Source: Dehalococcoidia bacterium
Lineage (GTDB): Bacteria > Chloroflexota > Dehalococcoidia > GIF9 > UBA5629
Reading direction: 5' to 3'
DNA: 12,881 nt
Assembly: GCA_016927965.1 (NCBI GenBank)
Contig: JAFGLP010000140.1
Span: forward strand, 1-12,881
Position 1 is the first letter of the stretch. Each line of letters opens with the position of its first letter. Both the position numbers and the translations under genes were made by a program. The notes beneath the pieces were generated by a model. It was not told where the DNA came from. It saw only the letters and a program-made list of their open reading frames with translations, and did no database searches. This document shows, in pieces, positions 1 to 6,121 of the stretch.

Positions 1-492
1 GGAGCTGTCCCTCCCAGGCCGATCACCAACGGCAGCGGCGGCAACAAGGGCATGCTGGTCCTGCTGCTCGTCCTTTTGATCGGCGGACTGGGCGGTTTCG
101 GCTACTGGGCTTATTCACAGGGCTATTTGAAATCGCTCCCCTTCATGGGCAGCGGTAATGTAACATCTCAAAAAGGCCCCACCTATACGGCACCACCAGA
201 GATAACTGAAGTACAGGTCAGCGCCAAGGCCATGAAGGAAGTAGGCATCGTCTGGAACACCGACCAGCCATCAAGCTCACAGGTGGAATGGGGTGAATCA
301 ACCAGCTACGGCAACCTGACAGAGGTAACAGACGATCCAAGCACAGGGAATTCCATGGGGCTGGTCACACACGGCGTCACCGTTAAAGGCCTCACCGCCA
401 ACACTACTTACCATTACAGAGTAATCTCTAAAAATAAGGATGGCTTATCGTCCACATCCGAAGATAATACTTTTACCACACCGGAAGAGTAG
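1..492 (+). CDS. Membrane-anchored fn3-domain protein, 5' end missing
   Basis: The frame is open from the first base, so this is the 3' part of a longer gene; the first ATG (52) lies at the start of the membrane helix and is probably internal. Visible order: a short Gly/Asn/Pro-rich linker, one hydrophobic helix (about visible residues 18-39), then a fibronectin-III-like beta domain of about 95 residues with the typical phrases W-N-T-D, S-S-S-Q-V-E-W-G and T-Y-H-Y-R-V. The next gene has the same linker-helix-fn3 order with clearly similar sequence, so the missing front probably carries zinc ribbons. Inferred topology is N-terminus inside, fn3 domain outside. The fn3 type resembles those used for binding in bacterial surface proteins; the ligand is unknown. 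It ends 32 bases before the next gene, on the same strand. Confidence 0.8.
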   Translation, partial: GAVPPRPITNGSGGNKGMLVLLLVLLIGGLGGFGYWAYSQGYLKSLPFMGSGNVTSQKGPTYTAPPEITEVQVSAKAMKEVGIVWNTDQPSSSQVEWGESTSYGNLTEVTDDPSTGNSMGLVTHGVTVKGLTANTTYHYRVISKNKDGLSSTSEDNTFTTPEE

Positions 493-524
493 CTTGCGGC
501 CATTAGTTTGCGTTTAATTTAATA

Positions 525-1364
525 ATGTATCAGTCAACAACACCCTGTCCCAAATGCGGCGCCCAGAACCTTCAAGGTATCTGGGTGTGCGCCCATTGCG
601 GCAATACCCTGCTGGTGTACTGTCCTCATTGCCGGGCGGCCAATGTCTCCGGCAGTAAATTTTGCCAGTCCTGCGGTTTGCCCCTATCAGGCATGGCGCC
701 CCCACCCGGGCAGGCCGCTCCCGCTGCGCAGCAGGCGCCGCCCTATTATCAACCTCCACCACCCGGATACGAGCAGCCGCCTTACGGGCAGTATGATTAC
801 CAGCAATACCCGGGGGGATACCCCCCCACCCCTGATTACCAGCCGTACCCTCCCGCCGGGGTAGATTTCATAGGCAAAGCGCAGGCCTTCCTGAACAACC
901 TGACTGCCAGGCTAAAACAGATAGTCATGACCACCAACCCTATCCTCCTGTCAGCACTGGTAGTGCTGATCGTAGGGCTGCTGGTCTTCCTGCTGCTTGC
1001 ATTCCAGCTGGGCTGGATAAAGACAGGGGAGGCCACGGCAGAGACAACGACTGCTGCGGATACAAAACCGCCTGTCATATCCTCAGTGCAGGTCAAACCG
1101 GGCGACAATCAGGGCGCAATTATTTACTGGATCACGGATGAACACTCCAGCTCACAGGTACAGTACGGGATATGGCCCAATTTAACGACATTTACACCCA
1201 TCCAGAATGATCCTACCACCGGCGCCAATACGGGTGTCCTCATACACGAGGTCGGGCTTTCCACCCTCACTCCCAAAAGCACCTACCTATACCGCTGCAT
1301 TTCCATCGATAAATACGGCAACAAAGCTGTGTCAACCGATCAGCAGTTCCAGACAACGCAATGA
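525..1364 (+). CDS. Double zinc-ribbon / membrane / fn3 protein
   Basis: 279 aa. Two zinc ribbons are at the N-terminus: C8-x2-C11 with C22-x2-C25, and C33-x2-C36 with C47-x2-C50. A Pro/Tyr/Gln-rich linker follows (about 57-114), then one membrane helix (about 140-162), then a fibronectin-III-like domain (about 183-279) with W-I-T-D, S-S-S-Q-V-Q-Y-G and T-Y-L-Y-R. Zinc ribbons need a reducing compartment, so they should be cytoplasmic and the fn3 domain outside; this orientation is inferred. It is a paralogue of the upstream truncated gene. No Shine-Dalgarno precedes the ATG. A TTTAAT hexamer at 513-518 would place a transcript start near the ATG itself, but its -35 is poor. A role in passing outside contact to inside partners is possible; no catalytic residues are visible. 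Confidence 0.85.
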   Translation: MYQSTTPCPKCGAQNLQGIWVCAHCGNTLLVYCPHCRAANVSGSKFCQSCGLPLSGMAPPPGQAAPAAQQAPPYYQPPPPGYEQPPYGQYDYQQYPGGYPPTPDYQPYPPAGVDFIGKAQAFLNNLTARLKQIVMTTNPILLSALVVLIVGLLVFLLLAFQLGWIKTGEATAETTTAADTKPPVISSVQVKPGDNQGAIIYWITDEHSSSQVQYGIWPNLTTFTPIQNDPTTGANTGVLIHEVGLSTLTPKSTYLYRCISIDKYGNKAVSTDQQFQTTQ

Positions 1365-1424
1365 ACCTCATAATTGCCCGCACGGCCAAACAGGCCTAAA
1401 ATATTACCTGTATCCAGGCTTAAT

Positions 1425-1703
1425 ATGCAGAAAAATTTTTTATGCCCTAATTGCTGGAAAGAGAATACCGCGGAAGTTGTACAGTGCCGCTTCTGCGGGG
1501 CACAGCTCGGTGTACTCGGGGCCCTGCAATCAAAATGTCCCGATTGCCAGTGGCCGCGCGTCCCTTTCGACAAATTCTGCGGCAACTGCAGCAAGCCGCT
1601 GCAGCCAATCTGCCCTAACTGCGGCAAAAATATCTCAAAGGACTCACGCTATTGCCCCAGATGCAGCTTCTTCTGCGGCGGCGGGCGGGAAGGGCTGAAA
1701 TAG
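1425..1703 (+). CDS. Small triple zinc-ribbon protein
   Basis: 92 aa from the ATG at 1425. An upstream in-frame TTG at 1374 would add 17 residues without a conserved look, so ATG is preferred; only a weak CCAGG lies upstream. Six CxxC pairs form three ribbons: C7/C10 with C21/C24, C38/C41 with C52/C55, and C63/C66 with C77/C80, plus an extra C84. There is no membrane helix. The phrases C-P-N-C-G and C-G-N-C resemble the ribbons of the preceding membrane protein, so it may be a soluble relative or partner of that family. Ribbons of this kind bind zinc and serve in protein or nucleic-acid contacts; the target is unknown. It is co-directional with its neighbours, 60 and 38 bases away, so probably in one transcript. 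Confidence 0.75.
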   Translation: MQKNFLCPNCWKENTAEVVQCRFCGAQLGVLGALQSKCPDCQWPRVPFDKFCGNCSKPLQPICPNCGKNISKDSRYCPRCSFFCGGGREGLK

Positions 1704-1714
1704 AATAATCAAAT

Positions 1715-1728
1715 ACCGGATCTCCGGT
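1715..1728 (+). promoter_or_regulatory. Hairpin abutting a Shine-Dalgarno sequence
   Basis: ACCGG-ATCT-CCGGT can fold into a 5-bp stem with a 4-base loop. The stem ends at 1728 and the GGAGG ribosome binding site of the next gene starts at 1729. The adjacency could affect ribosome access. The stem is short, so chance is possible; similar arrangements occur upstream of the genes starting at 3756 (+) and 4864 (-). Confidence 0.35.
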
Positions 1729-1741
1729 GGAGGCTATTTAA

Positions 1742-2065
1742 ATGGCTGATATTCTCGATGAAGCACAATCCGTAGTGCAGTGCAAGACCTGCCCGTGGTA
1801 TAAGAACTGTGTGCTGCCGGTACGCGTGACAGAGCTAGACCTGCGTAAACAGCTCGGGCCCAACGCCACTATCTCCGGCCCTCCCGGCATGGAAGATCTG
1901 GGCCTCAATAACCTGCTTTCCGGCCTGGCTTCAGCCGCCGAAAACTCCATGCTGGAAGGCTGCCCGGTTTTCATCAGCCGCCTGCGCAATAACCCCAACC
2001 TGGCCATACGGCTGAAGAAAATGATGCAGGAATGGGCGGAAGAGGAGGAAAACCAGAAACCCTGA
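1742..2065 (+). CDS. Small four-cysteine protein of unknown function
   Basis: 107 aa. The start is set by GGAGG at 1729-1733, eight bases before the ATG. I do not recognise the family firmly. Four cysteines are present: C14-x2-C17-x5-C23 near the N-terminus and C74 in a G-C-P context in the middle. This spacing would suit a metal site, either zinc or an Fe-S cluster; that is inference. The C-terminus is a charged helix ending in an E/K-rich tail. There is no signal peptide or membrane segment, so it is probably cytoplasmic. It closes the run of cysteine-rich genes that begins the window, which hints at a shared job or shared regulation, but nothing in the sequence gives a reaction. Confidence 0.75.
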   Translation: MADILDEAQSVVQCKTCPWYKNCVLPVRVTELDLRKQLGPNATISGPPGMEDLGLNNLLSGLASAAENSMLEGCPVFISRLRNNPNLAIRLKKMMQEWAEEEENQKP

Positions 2066-2080
2066 GCAGTGGACATTACA

Positions 2081-2186
2081 CTAAATTCTCTAAACTCTAA
2101 ATACTAAACAAGTCCAAAACACAAATCCCGATAATTTGAGCTTTGAGTTTGGAATTTATTTAGAGTTTAGCGCTCAGGGTTTAGAG
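2081..2186. repeat. Imperfect A/T-rich inverted repeat (MITE-like)
   Basis: The two arms share a perfect 14-base inverted match, CTAAACTCTAAATA at 2090-2103 against TATTTAGAGTTTAG at 2157-2170. Outside this, CTAAA (2081-2085) faces TTTAG (2180-2184). Inside it, CCAAA (2114-2118) faces TTTGG (2148-2152), and CAAAT (2122-2126) faces ATTTG (2134-2138) around the loop CCCGATA. The whole unit folds around about position 2130. Its composition is far more A/T-rich than the flanking genes. It carries no gene and fills most of the 157-base gap between the four-cysteine gene and the exonuclease gene. It could be a non-autonomous mobile repeat or a large transcript hairpin. Confidence 0.7.
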
Positions 2187-2222
2187 CTTTTTAACGAGTT
2201 TGTTAATGGTAGTGATGATTAT

Positions 2223-3086
2223 ATGCCAAAACAGATAAAAATCATCTCCTGGAACGTGGTGAGCCTGCGCAATATGCTGGATAAGGCCAACCTGGCCGCG
2301 CCGGGACAATCCCCTCTCAGCTTCCTGCAGTGGCTGGAAAAGGAATCACCCGATATCGCCTGCTTCCAGGAAACGAAGCTGCAGCCCGGGCAGGTGCCCC
2401 AGGCGCTGCAATCCCCTCTCGGCTACCATACGGACTGGGATTTCGCCGAGAAAAAAGGCTACAGCGGGGTAGCCACCTTCAGCCGTAATAAACCCCTGCA
2501 GGCCCGCAACGGGCTGGGCATCGCCAGGTTCGATTCCGAAGGGAGGGTGGAGGTGACGGAGTACCCTGGCTTCAAGCTCTTCAATGTATATTTTCCCAAG
2601 GCCTATGGCCCCAGGGAGGTGGATGACCTGCGCAGGCAGGGAAACCCCAACGCTGAAAGGCTCGCTGAACGTTTGCCGTACAAGCTGGCCTTCTACGATG
2701 CTTTACTGGAGCGGCTCGATTCATTGAAGGCCCGGGGCGACAGGCTGGTTATCTGCGGCGACTTCAATGTGGCCCACCGGGAGATCGATCTGGCCCGGCC
2801 CAGGGCCAACAAGGACACCAGCGGTTTTCTACCGGAGGAACGTTCCTGGATGGACAAACTGGTGGAGCATGGATACATCGATACATTCCGGCATCTCAAC
2901 AGCGGGCCGGGGCATTATACCTGGTGGAGCTACCGCTTCAAGGCCAGGGCCAAGGATATCGGCTGGCGCCTGGACTATTTCTTTATCTCTGAGAATTTGC
3001 TCAGCTCCCTGACAGGAGCCTTTATACTGAAAGATGTGCACGGCTCAGACCATTGCCCGGTAGGCCTGACCTTGAAAATTGGCTGA
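2223..3086 (+). CDS. xth: Exodeoxyribonuclease III family DNA repair nuclease
   Basis: 287 aa, slightly longer than usual for the family (about 250-270). The endonuclease/exonuclease/phosphatase fold spans the whole protein. Key residues in order: N11 in S-W-N-V (metal), E50 in Q-E-T-K (metal), the V-Y-F-P tyrosine, D180 and N182 in G-D-F-N-V-A, D251 in W-R-L-D-Y, and D276-H277 in G-S-D-H-C-P. These match the known AP-endonuclease / 3'-to-5' exonuclease active site, so it should act in base-excision repair in the cytoplasm. The motif after N11 is V-V-S-L-R where V-N-G-L-R is usual. The ATG at 2223 starts directly before the first beta strand. A longer frame from 2136 would begin inside the A/T-rich inverted repeat and is unlikely. 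No Shine-Dalgarno is visible. Confidence 0.92.
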   Translation: MPKQIKIISWNVVSLRNMLDKANLAAPGQSPLSFLQWLEKESPDIACFQETKLQPGQVPQALQSPLGYHTDWDFAEKKGYSGVATFSRNKPLQARNGLGIARFDSEGRVEVTEYPGFKLFNVYFPKAYGPREVDDLRRQGNPNAERLAERLPYKLAFYDALLERLDSLKARGDRLVICGDFNVAHREIDLARPRANKDTSGFLPEERSWMDKLVEHGYIDTFRHLNSGPGHYTWWSYRFKARAKDIGWRLDYFFISENLLSSLTGAFILKDVHGSDHCPVGLTLKIG

Positions 3087-3100
3087 ACACACCTTAATAT
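3072..3100 (+). promoter_or_regulatory. Promoter for the 165-aa unknown gene
   Basis: TTGAAA (3072-3077) and TAATAT (3095-3100) are separated by exactly 17 bases. Transcription would begin near 3107, two bases before the ATG at 3109, which has no Shine-Dalgarno. The -35 lies inside the last codons of the exonuclease gene. Confidence 0.5.
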
Positions 3101-3108
3101 AAGATTAG

Positions 3109-3606
3109 ATGTCTGATCAGCCGATTACCAGTGCAGGAACAATCTACTCTGACCCGGCAGGTAATACCGGACAGGACAGGCTGGAATCTTTAATCTCTGC
3201 TCTCATCGAGCTGAGGTCCAATATAGCCGGGGTAGAGCAGAGCCACCCCTCATTCAGCAATGATCTTTCCTCATTATGCGACACTGTGATCGAACATCTA
3301 TGCCGTCCTGAGGAGGCAGCACCCCTTCAGGACCTGCAACCCTGCGGCAGCCTTCAGCCGGGTCTCTGCAATTCTCCCTATCTTGAAACATTACCAGAGA
3401 AAGTTACCACCAATCCGCCGGATCATGCTGCGCTGCCCGCAGCATCACAAAGTAAACCAAATTTCCTGGCAGCCATATTTGACCGGGCAGGCGACGGCAT
3501 GATTAAAGGGCTGGATAAAATGGGTGACGGCGTCATCTTTGTCTTCGAAAAGCTCCTGTCGCTGGGACCCCGGAAAAAGACCCGGGCAAATCAGGACCCG
3601 GTATAA
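3109..3606 (+). CDS. Unknown protein with a C-terminal D-x-x-G-D-G helix repeat
   Basis: 165 aa; family not recognised. The N-terminal third (about 23-65) looks helical, with cysteines at C57 and C65. The middle (about 67-118) is Pro/Ser/Gln-rich and probably disordered. The C-terminal part has two adjacent 11-residue units, D-R-A-G-D-G-M-I (125-132) and D-K-M-G-D-G-V-I (136-143), followed by an aromatic/hydrophobic stretch F-V-F-E-K-L-L and a basic tail R-K-K-T-R. An 11-residue period fits an amphipathic helix that lies on a membrane or packs against a partner. No signal peptide is present. It lies 22 bases after the exonuclease gene but seems to have its own promoter, so a link to DNA repair is unproven. 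Confidence 0.7.
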   Translation: MSDQPITSAGTIYSDPAGNTGQDRLESLISALIELRSNIAGVEQSHPSFSNDLSSLCDTVIEHLCRPEEAAPLQDLQPCGSLQPGLCNSPYLETLPEKVTTNPPDHAALPAASQSKPNFLAAIFDRAGDGMIKGLDKMGDGVIFVFEKLLSLGPRKKTRANQDPV

Positions 3607-3682
3607 ACTCTGTAGTTCATTCCTCCGGCCCCTTCTTCAATCAGCCCGATTTTTTACATGGATTTTACATTAACCCAATAAA

Positions 3683-3698
3683 ACGGCAACAATGCCGT
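3683..3698. other. Small perfect hairpin upstream of a secreted-protein gene
   Basis: ACGGCA (3683-3688), loop ACAA, TGCCGT (3693-3698). No T-run follows, so it is not a classical terminator. It sits in the 149-base gap before the DUF2680-like gene together with two TTTTACAT copies (3652-3659, 3663-3670). It could be an operator or leader structure; function unknown. Confidence 0.3.
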
Positions 3699-3726
3699 CT
3701 TATACTGAGTGTAAAAGACCGTATTA

Positions 3727-3744
3727 CTGCAGGCATTTATGCAG
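3727..3744 (+). promoter_or_regulatory. Hairpin abutting the Shine-Dalgarno of the DUF2680-like gene
   Basis: CTGCA (3727-3731) can pair with TGCAG (3740-3744) around an 8-base loop. The stem ends at 3744 and the run GGGAGG follows at 3745-3750, five bases before the ATG. The ribosome binding site is strong and fixes the start at 3756. Confidence 0.35.
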
Positions 3745-3755
3745 GGGAGGAAAAA

Positions 3756-4241
3756 ATGACGGCAAAAAAAATATTATACGAGATCACCGGTGTACTGGCT
3801 GCCGGCCTGATGATGACAGGGCTGGCAACCACGGCAACCTATGCCGACGACGGCCAGGGACCGGCAAGGGGGAAACTGCTGGAAAGGGTAGCCCAGATAC
3901 TGAATATCGATAAGCAGCAGGTGGTGGAAGCTTTTCAGCAGGCCAGCGCCGAGGCTCGCCAGATAAGACTCAATAACATGCTTGATAAATGGGCGGCCGA
4001 CGGCACGCTGACCCAGGACCAGACCACCCAGTATAAGTCGTGGCTGGCGGCTAAACCTGCGGGCGTTCCCGGGCCTTTCGCAGGACAGCCCCTCATCGAT
4101 AAGTTGCTGGAAAACGGCAGAATTACGCAGGCGCAGTATGATGCATGGAAAACCTGGCAGGGTTGGAAACCAGCTTTCGAACTGCCTAAACCCGAACGGC
4201 CGGCGGCGGGCGCACTGCCCCGCAGGGGGCTGCTGCAGTAA
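3756..4241 (+). CDS. Secreted DUF2680-like helical protein
   Basis: 161 aa. A signal peptide covers about residues 1-30 (K4-K5, hydrophobic core, cleavage probably after T-Y-A30 before D-D-G). The mature part starts with a segment typical of DUF2680 proteins, I-L-N-I-D-K-Q-Q-V-V-E-A-F (about 48-60). Two similar helix-hairpin units follow: D-G-T-L-T-Q-D-Q-x-x-x-Y-x-x-W (about 82-96) and N-G-R-I-T-Q-A-Q-Y-D-A-W further on. The C-terminus is Pro/Arg-rich. GGGAGG five bases ahead of the ATG fixes the start. The family's function is not known; the architecture suits an exported, helical structural or binding protein. It has its own gap of 149 bases upstream and ends before a convergent stem-loop. 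Confidence 0.8.
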   Translation: MTAKKILYEITGVLAAGLMMTGLATTATYADDGQGPARGKLLERVAQILNIDKQQVVEAFQQASAEARQIRLNNMLDKWAADGTLTQDQTTQYKSWLAAKPAGVPGPFAGQPLIDKLLENGRITQAQYDAWKTWQGWKPAFELPKPERPAAGALPRRGLLQ

Positions 4242-4261
4242 GTTGCCGGGCTGCTTTGAAT

Positions 4262-4305
4262 GTGATGAAAACGGGATATCTTTAACCTCTCCGTCCCGTT
4301 TTCAC
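4262..4305. terminator. Stem-loop between convergent genes, probable bidirectional terminator
   Basis: GAAAACGGGA (4267-4276) pairs perfectly with TCCCGTTTTC (4294-4303); GTG (4262-4264) and CAC (4303-4305) can extend it past a small bulge. The stem has a C/G core with A's on the left and T's on the right, as in terminators that work both ways. The 17-base loop is long, and no further T-run follows. It lies in the 130-base gap between the plus-strand DUF2680-like gene and the minus-strand membrane gene; nothing else is seen in that gap. Confidence 0.45.
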
Positions 4306-4371
4306 GCGAGGTGACAAGCGCAAAGCAACCTGCCCGATTTAATATATCTGCAGTTTTTTACAGTTGCAGCC

Positions 4372-4578
4372 TTAGACGGGAGTCAGCCTCGTAGAGAATA
4401 AATTGACCGCACTGATGACTGCAAAGACCGCCACTCCGAAGATCAGGGCAGCTAATACCACAGAGGACCACTCACGGTCCTTAATACCGGTCCAGGTGAA
4501 CCAGCCGCCTATGACCGCCATTAATACGGCAATCACTATACACCCTATGCCAAGACCTATATTTACTGCGCTGACCAT
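4372..4578 (-). CDS. Small membrane protein, two helices
   Basis: 68 aa. Two hydrophobic helices, about residues 5-28 and 40-61, are joined by a short polar loop T-G-I-K-D-R-E-W. The family is not recognised and there is no catalytic motif. It lies 31 bases downstream of another two-helix membrane gene on the same strand, so the two are probably transcribed together from the promoter at 4918-4947. Only a weak GAG precedes the ATG, so translation may depend on the upstream gene. The composition (Val, Ile, Ala, Gly-rich) is that of many small inner-membrane proteins; a structural or regulatory role in the membrane is a guess. Confidence 0.65.
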   Translation of the reverse strand: MVSAVNIGLGIGCIVIAVLMAVIGGWFTWTGIKDREWSSVVLAALIFGVAVFAVISAVNLFSTRLTPV

Positions 4579-4609
4579 CTCAATTAGCCCGGGGTATTAC
4601 CGGGGCCAG

Positions 4610-4864
4610 CTATGTCGGCCGTATTCCAGGATGCCTTGCTTTTGATCTGCCCAACCTCATTTTCCTGGCAGCCCTCTGTACCAGTGCCGCTATACCCCAG
4701 ATTATGAAGCCAATGGCTGCAGTGGTCACAAAACCGGCGAAAACCCAGAGGACGTATTCGAAGTTAACCTGACCAGTGACAACTGCGTTTTTAACAAAAA
4801 GCAGTGCATATATTCCACTGCATATGGCGGAAACGATAAGAATTATTCTTAAAGGTTCAGCCAT
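4610..4864 (-). CDS. Small membrane protein, two helices, basic tail
   Basis: 84 aa from the ATG at 4864. That start is fixed by a Shine-Dalgarno read on the minus strand as GGGGGAGG (4870-4877), five bases ahead. An upstream in-frame ATG (4942) lies inside the predicted promoter and is rejected. Helices lie at about residues 4-24 and 36-64, followed by a basic tail rich in Arg and Lys (about 65-84) that should stay in the cytoplasm. The family is not recognised. It is the first gene of a two-gene minus-strand unit with the 68-aa membrane protein, divergent from the 38-aa membrane ORF. A hairpin at 4876-4891 touches its ribosome binding site and could modulate translation. Confidence 0.75.
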   Translation of the reverse strand: MAEPLRIILIVSAICSGIYALLFVKNAVVTGQVNFEYVLWVFAGFVTTAAIGFIIWGIAALVQRAARKMRLGRSKARHPGIRPT

Positions 4865-4875
4865 ATCTACCTCCC

Positions 4876-4891
4876 CCGGACTATTGTCCGG
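4876..4891 (-). promoter_or_regulatory. Leader hairpin abutting the Shine-Dalgarno
   Basis: On the minus-strand transcript CCGGAC-AATA-GTCCGG forms a perfect 6-bp stem with a 4-base loop. Its last two G's are the first two of the G-run that makes the ribosome binding site (4870-4877). It is the strongest of three such hairpins in this window. Confidence 0.45.
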
Positions 4892-4917
4892 CTGCCCGTA
4901 TAAACTCCTGTACTTAT

Positions 4918-4947
4918 AATCTAGCACGCGACGGCCATACATATCAA
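4918..4947 (-). promoter_or_regulatory. Promoter for the two small membrane genes
   Basis: Read on the minus strand: TTGATA (-35, 4942-4947), 18 bases, then TAGATT (-10, 4918-4923). The -10 is preceded by TGC, giving an extended -10 form. Transcription would start near 4911, leaving a leader of about 47 bases that contains the hairpin. Confidence 0.45.
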
Positions 4948-4964
4948 TTTACTCACCCGCTTTA

Positions 4965-4973
4965 TGTTAAAAT
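4965..4973 (+). promoter_or_regulatory. Extended -10 element for the 38-aa ORF
   Basis: TGT-TAAAAT (TG at 4965-4966, hexamer 4968-4973) matches an extended -10; no good -35 is visible. The start point near 4980 would leave about ten bases before the ATG at 4990. It sits back to back with the minus-strand promoter. Confidence 0.35.
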
Positions 4974-4989
4974 AACCGCGGACAGCAAC

Positions 4990-5106
4990 ATGGAAATTTT
5001 TATCAGCATAGCAGGTGCCGCAGCCATATTATTTGTACTGGTTGTCGCCGGTATAGTGGCATACAGGCTGCTGTTCCATAAGGAAAAAACTCCACCGGGG
5101 AAGTGA
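4990..5106 (+). CDS. 38-aa single-helix membrane protein
   Basis: A short open frame encodes one hydrophobic helix (about residues 3-25: I-F-I-S-I-A-G-A-A-A-I-L-F-V and onward), then a basic cytoplasmic-looking tail with Y-R-L-L-F-H-K-E-K and a Pro/Gly end. The positive-inside rule suggests N-out, C-in. Only a weak GGACAG precedes the ATG, but an extended -10 element lies just upstream. It stands 68 bases ahead of the reductase gene and divergent from the two-helix membrane genes. Its compact helix-plus-basic-tail design is typical of real small membrane proteins, yet conservation cannot be tested here. Confidence 0.5.
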   Translation: MEIFISIAGAAAILFVLVVAGIVAYRLLFHKEKTPPGK

Positions 5107-5174
5107 CACCGGGAGCTGTACAGGCGCCTGCCGGGAATATTCCCGCATTGGCTGGCCTGAGAATAAAATAAACG

Positions 5175-6116
5175 ATGAGCAGTCTCAAAGTTGCAGTTAT
5201 CGGATCGGGGGCCGTCGGCAGCTACTATGGCGGACGCTTGGCTGAAGCCGGAAAAGATGTTCATTTCCTCGTCAGGCGTGATTACCACGCTGTCAGGTCA
5301 TCAGGATTGACCGTCAACAGTCCCGACGGCAATTTCGTATTACGGCAGCCCAAAATAGCCGGCGACAGCTCCGAGATAGGACCTGTTGACTGGGTCATCT
5401 GCGCCCTTAAAGCCACTTCCATATCCGAGGCAAAGCAGCTCGTCAGGCCCTGTATCGGGGAGCATACCCGTATACTCGTGCTGATGAACGGACTGGGGCT
5501 GGAAGACAGCTTTGCCGGATGGTTCGGAGAGCAAAGGATTTTCGGGGGACTGGCCTTCACCTGCATCAACAGGGGCAAGCCCGGGCATATCCATCACCTG
5601 GCATATGGAGCAGTCAATATAGGGCACTACCGGGACAACCGGGACGAACTGGTAAAAGCCCTCGATCTCTGGAACGGCAGCAAGGTACAGGTCTTTGCCA
5701 CACCCTCTCTGCTGCTCGGCCGCTGGGAAAAGCTGTGCTGGAATATCCCTTTCAGCGGTCTGTGTGTAGCAGCCGGCGGGATCACCACCGATATCATAAT
5801 GAACTATGAGGGCCTGCGCGAGGCAGCGCTTACATTGATGAAGGAGGTCATCGCTGCGGGCAACGCCGACCTGGAAAACCATGCCGAATCCGTACGTATA
5901 GACGCCGCCCCTATGATAGACAGGATGTTCAGGAATACAGCTACCATGGGGGCCTACAAGCCGAGCACCATGATCGATTTCGTGGAAGGACGCAGCATGG
6001 AGATCGATGCTATATTTGCAGAGCCGTTCCGCCGTGCACGCTCCTTACAGGTGACCACTCCTCACCTCGCCCTGCTGACCTCAGTCCTGCAGACCCTCAA
6101 CCGGGGCCGGAAATAG
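5175..6116 (+). CDS. panE: 2-dehydropantoate 2-reductase (ketopantoate reductase) family
   Basis: 313 aa, the usual family length. An N-terminal Rossmann fold starts with G10-x-G12-A-V-G15-x3-G19 for NADP. K79 and N105 (L-M-N-G-L-G-x-E) line the cofactor/substrate cleft. The C-terminal helical domain carries the catalytic lysine K186 with N190 (R-W-E-K-L-x-W-N), then S264, E276 and D278 (V-E-G-R-S-M-E-I-D). The family reduces ketopantoate to pantoate with NADPH on the way to pantothenate and coenzyme A; relatives reduce other 2-oxo acids, and no other pantothenate gene lies nearby, so substrate identity is inferred. The ATG at 5175 starts immediately before the first beta strand. There is no Shine-Dalgarno; a TAAAAT hexamer (5164-5169) sits just upstream. 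Confidence 0.88.
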   Translation: MSSLKVAVIGSGAVGSYYGGRLAEAGKDVHFLVRRDYHAVRSSGLTVNSPDGNFVLRQPKIAGDSSEIGPVDWVICALKATSISEAKQLVRPCIGEHTRILVLMNGLGLEDSFAGWFGEQRIFGGLAFTCINRGKPGHIHHLAYGAVNIGHYRDNRDELVKALDLWNGSKVQVFATPSLLLGRWEKLCWNIPFSGLCVAAGGITTDIIMNYEGLREAALTLMKEVIAAGNADLENHAESVRIDAAPMIDRMFRNTATMGAYKPSTMIDFVEGRSMEIDAIFAEPFRRARSLQVTTPHLALLTSVLQTLNRGRK

Positions 6117-6121
6117 GACCT

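Noticed and set aside
514..762. Minus-strand open frame opposite the zinc-ribbon gene
   Set aside because: It mirrors a strongly coded gene with clear CxxC motifs, has no recognisable domain and no ribosome binding site.
2136..2222. N-terminal extension of the exonuclease
   Set aside because: It would start on a non-ATG codon inside the A/T-rich inverted repeat, and the family begins at the beta strand right after the ATG at 2223.
4865..4942. Longer start for the 84-aa membrane protein
   Set aside because: The extension overlaps the promoter and hairpin, while the inner ATG has a near-perfect Shine-Dalgarno.
5340..5882. 180-aa minus-strand frame opposite the reductase
   Set aside because: The plus strand has a complete NADP-binding motif and catalytic residues; the opposite frame resembles nothing.
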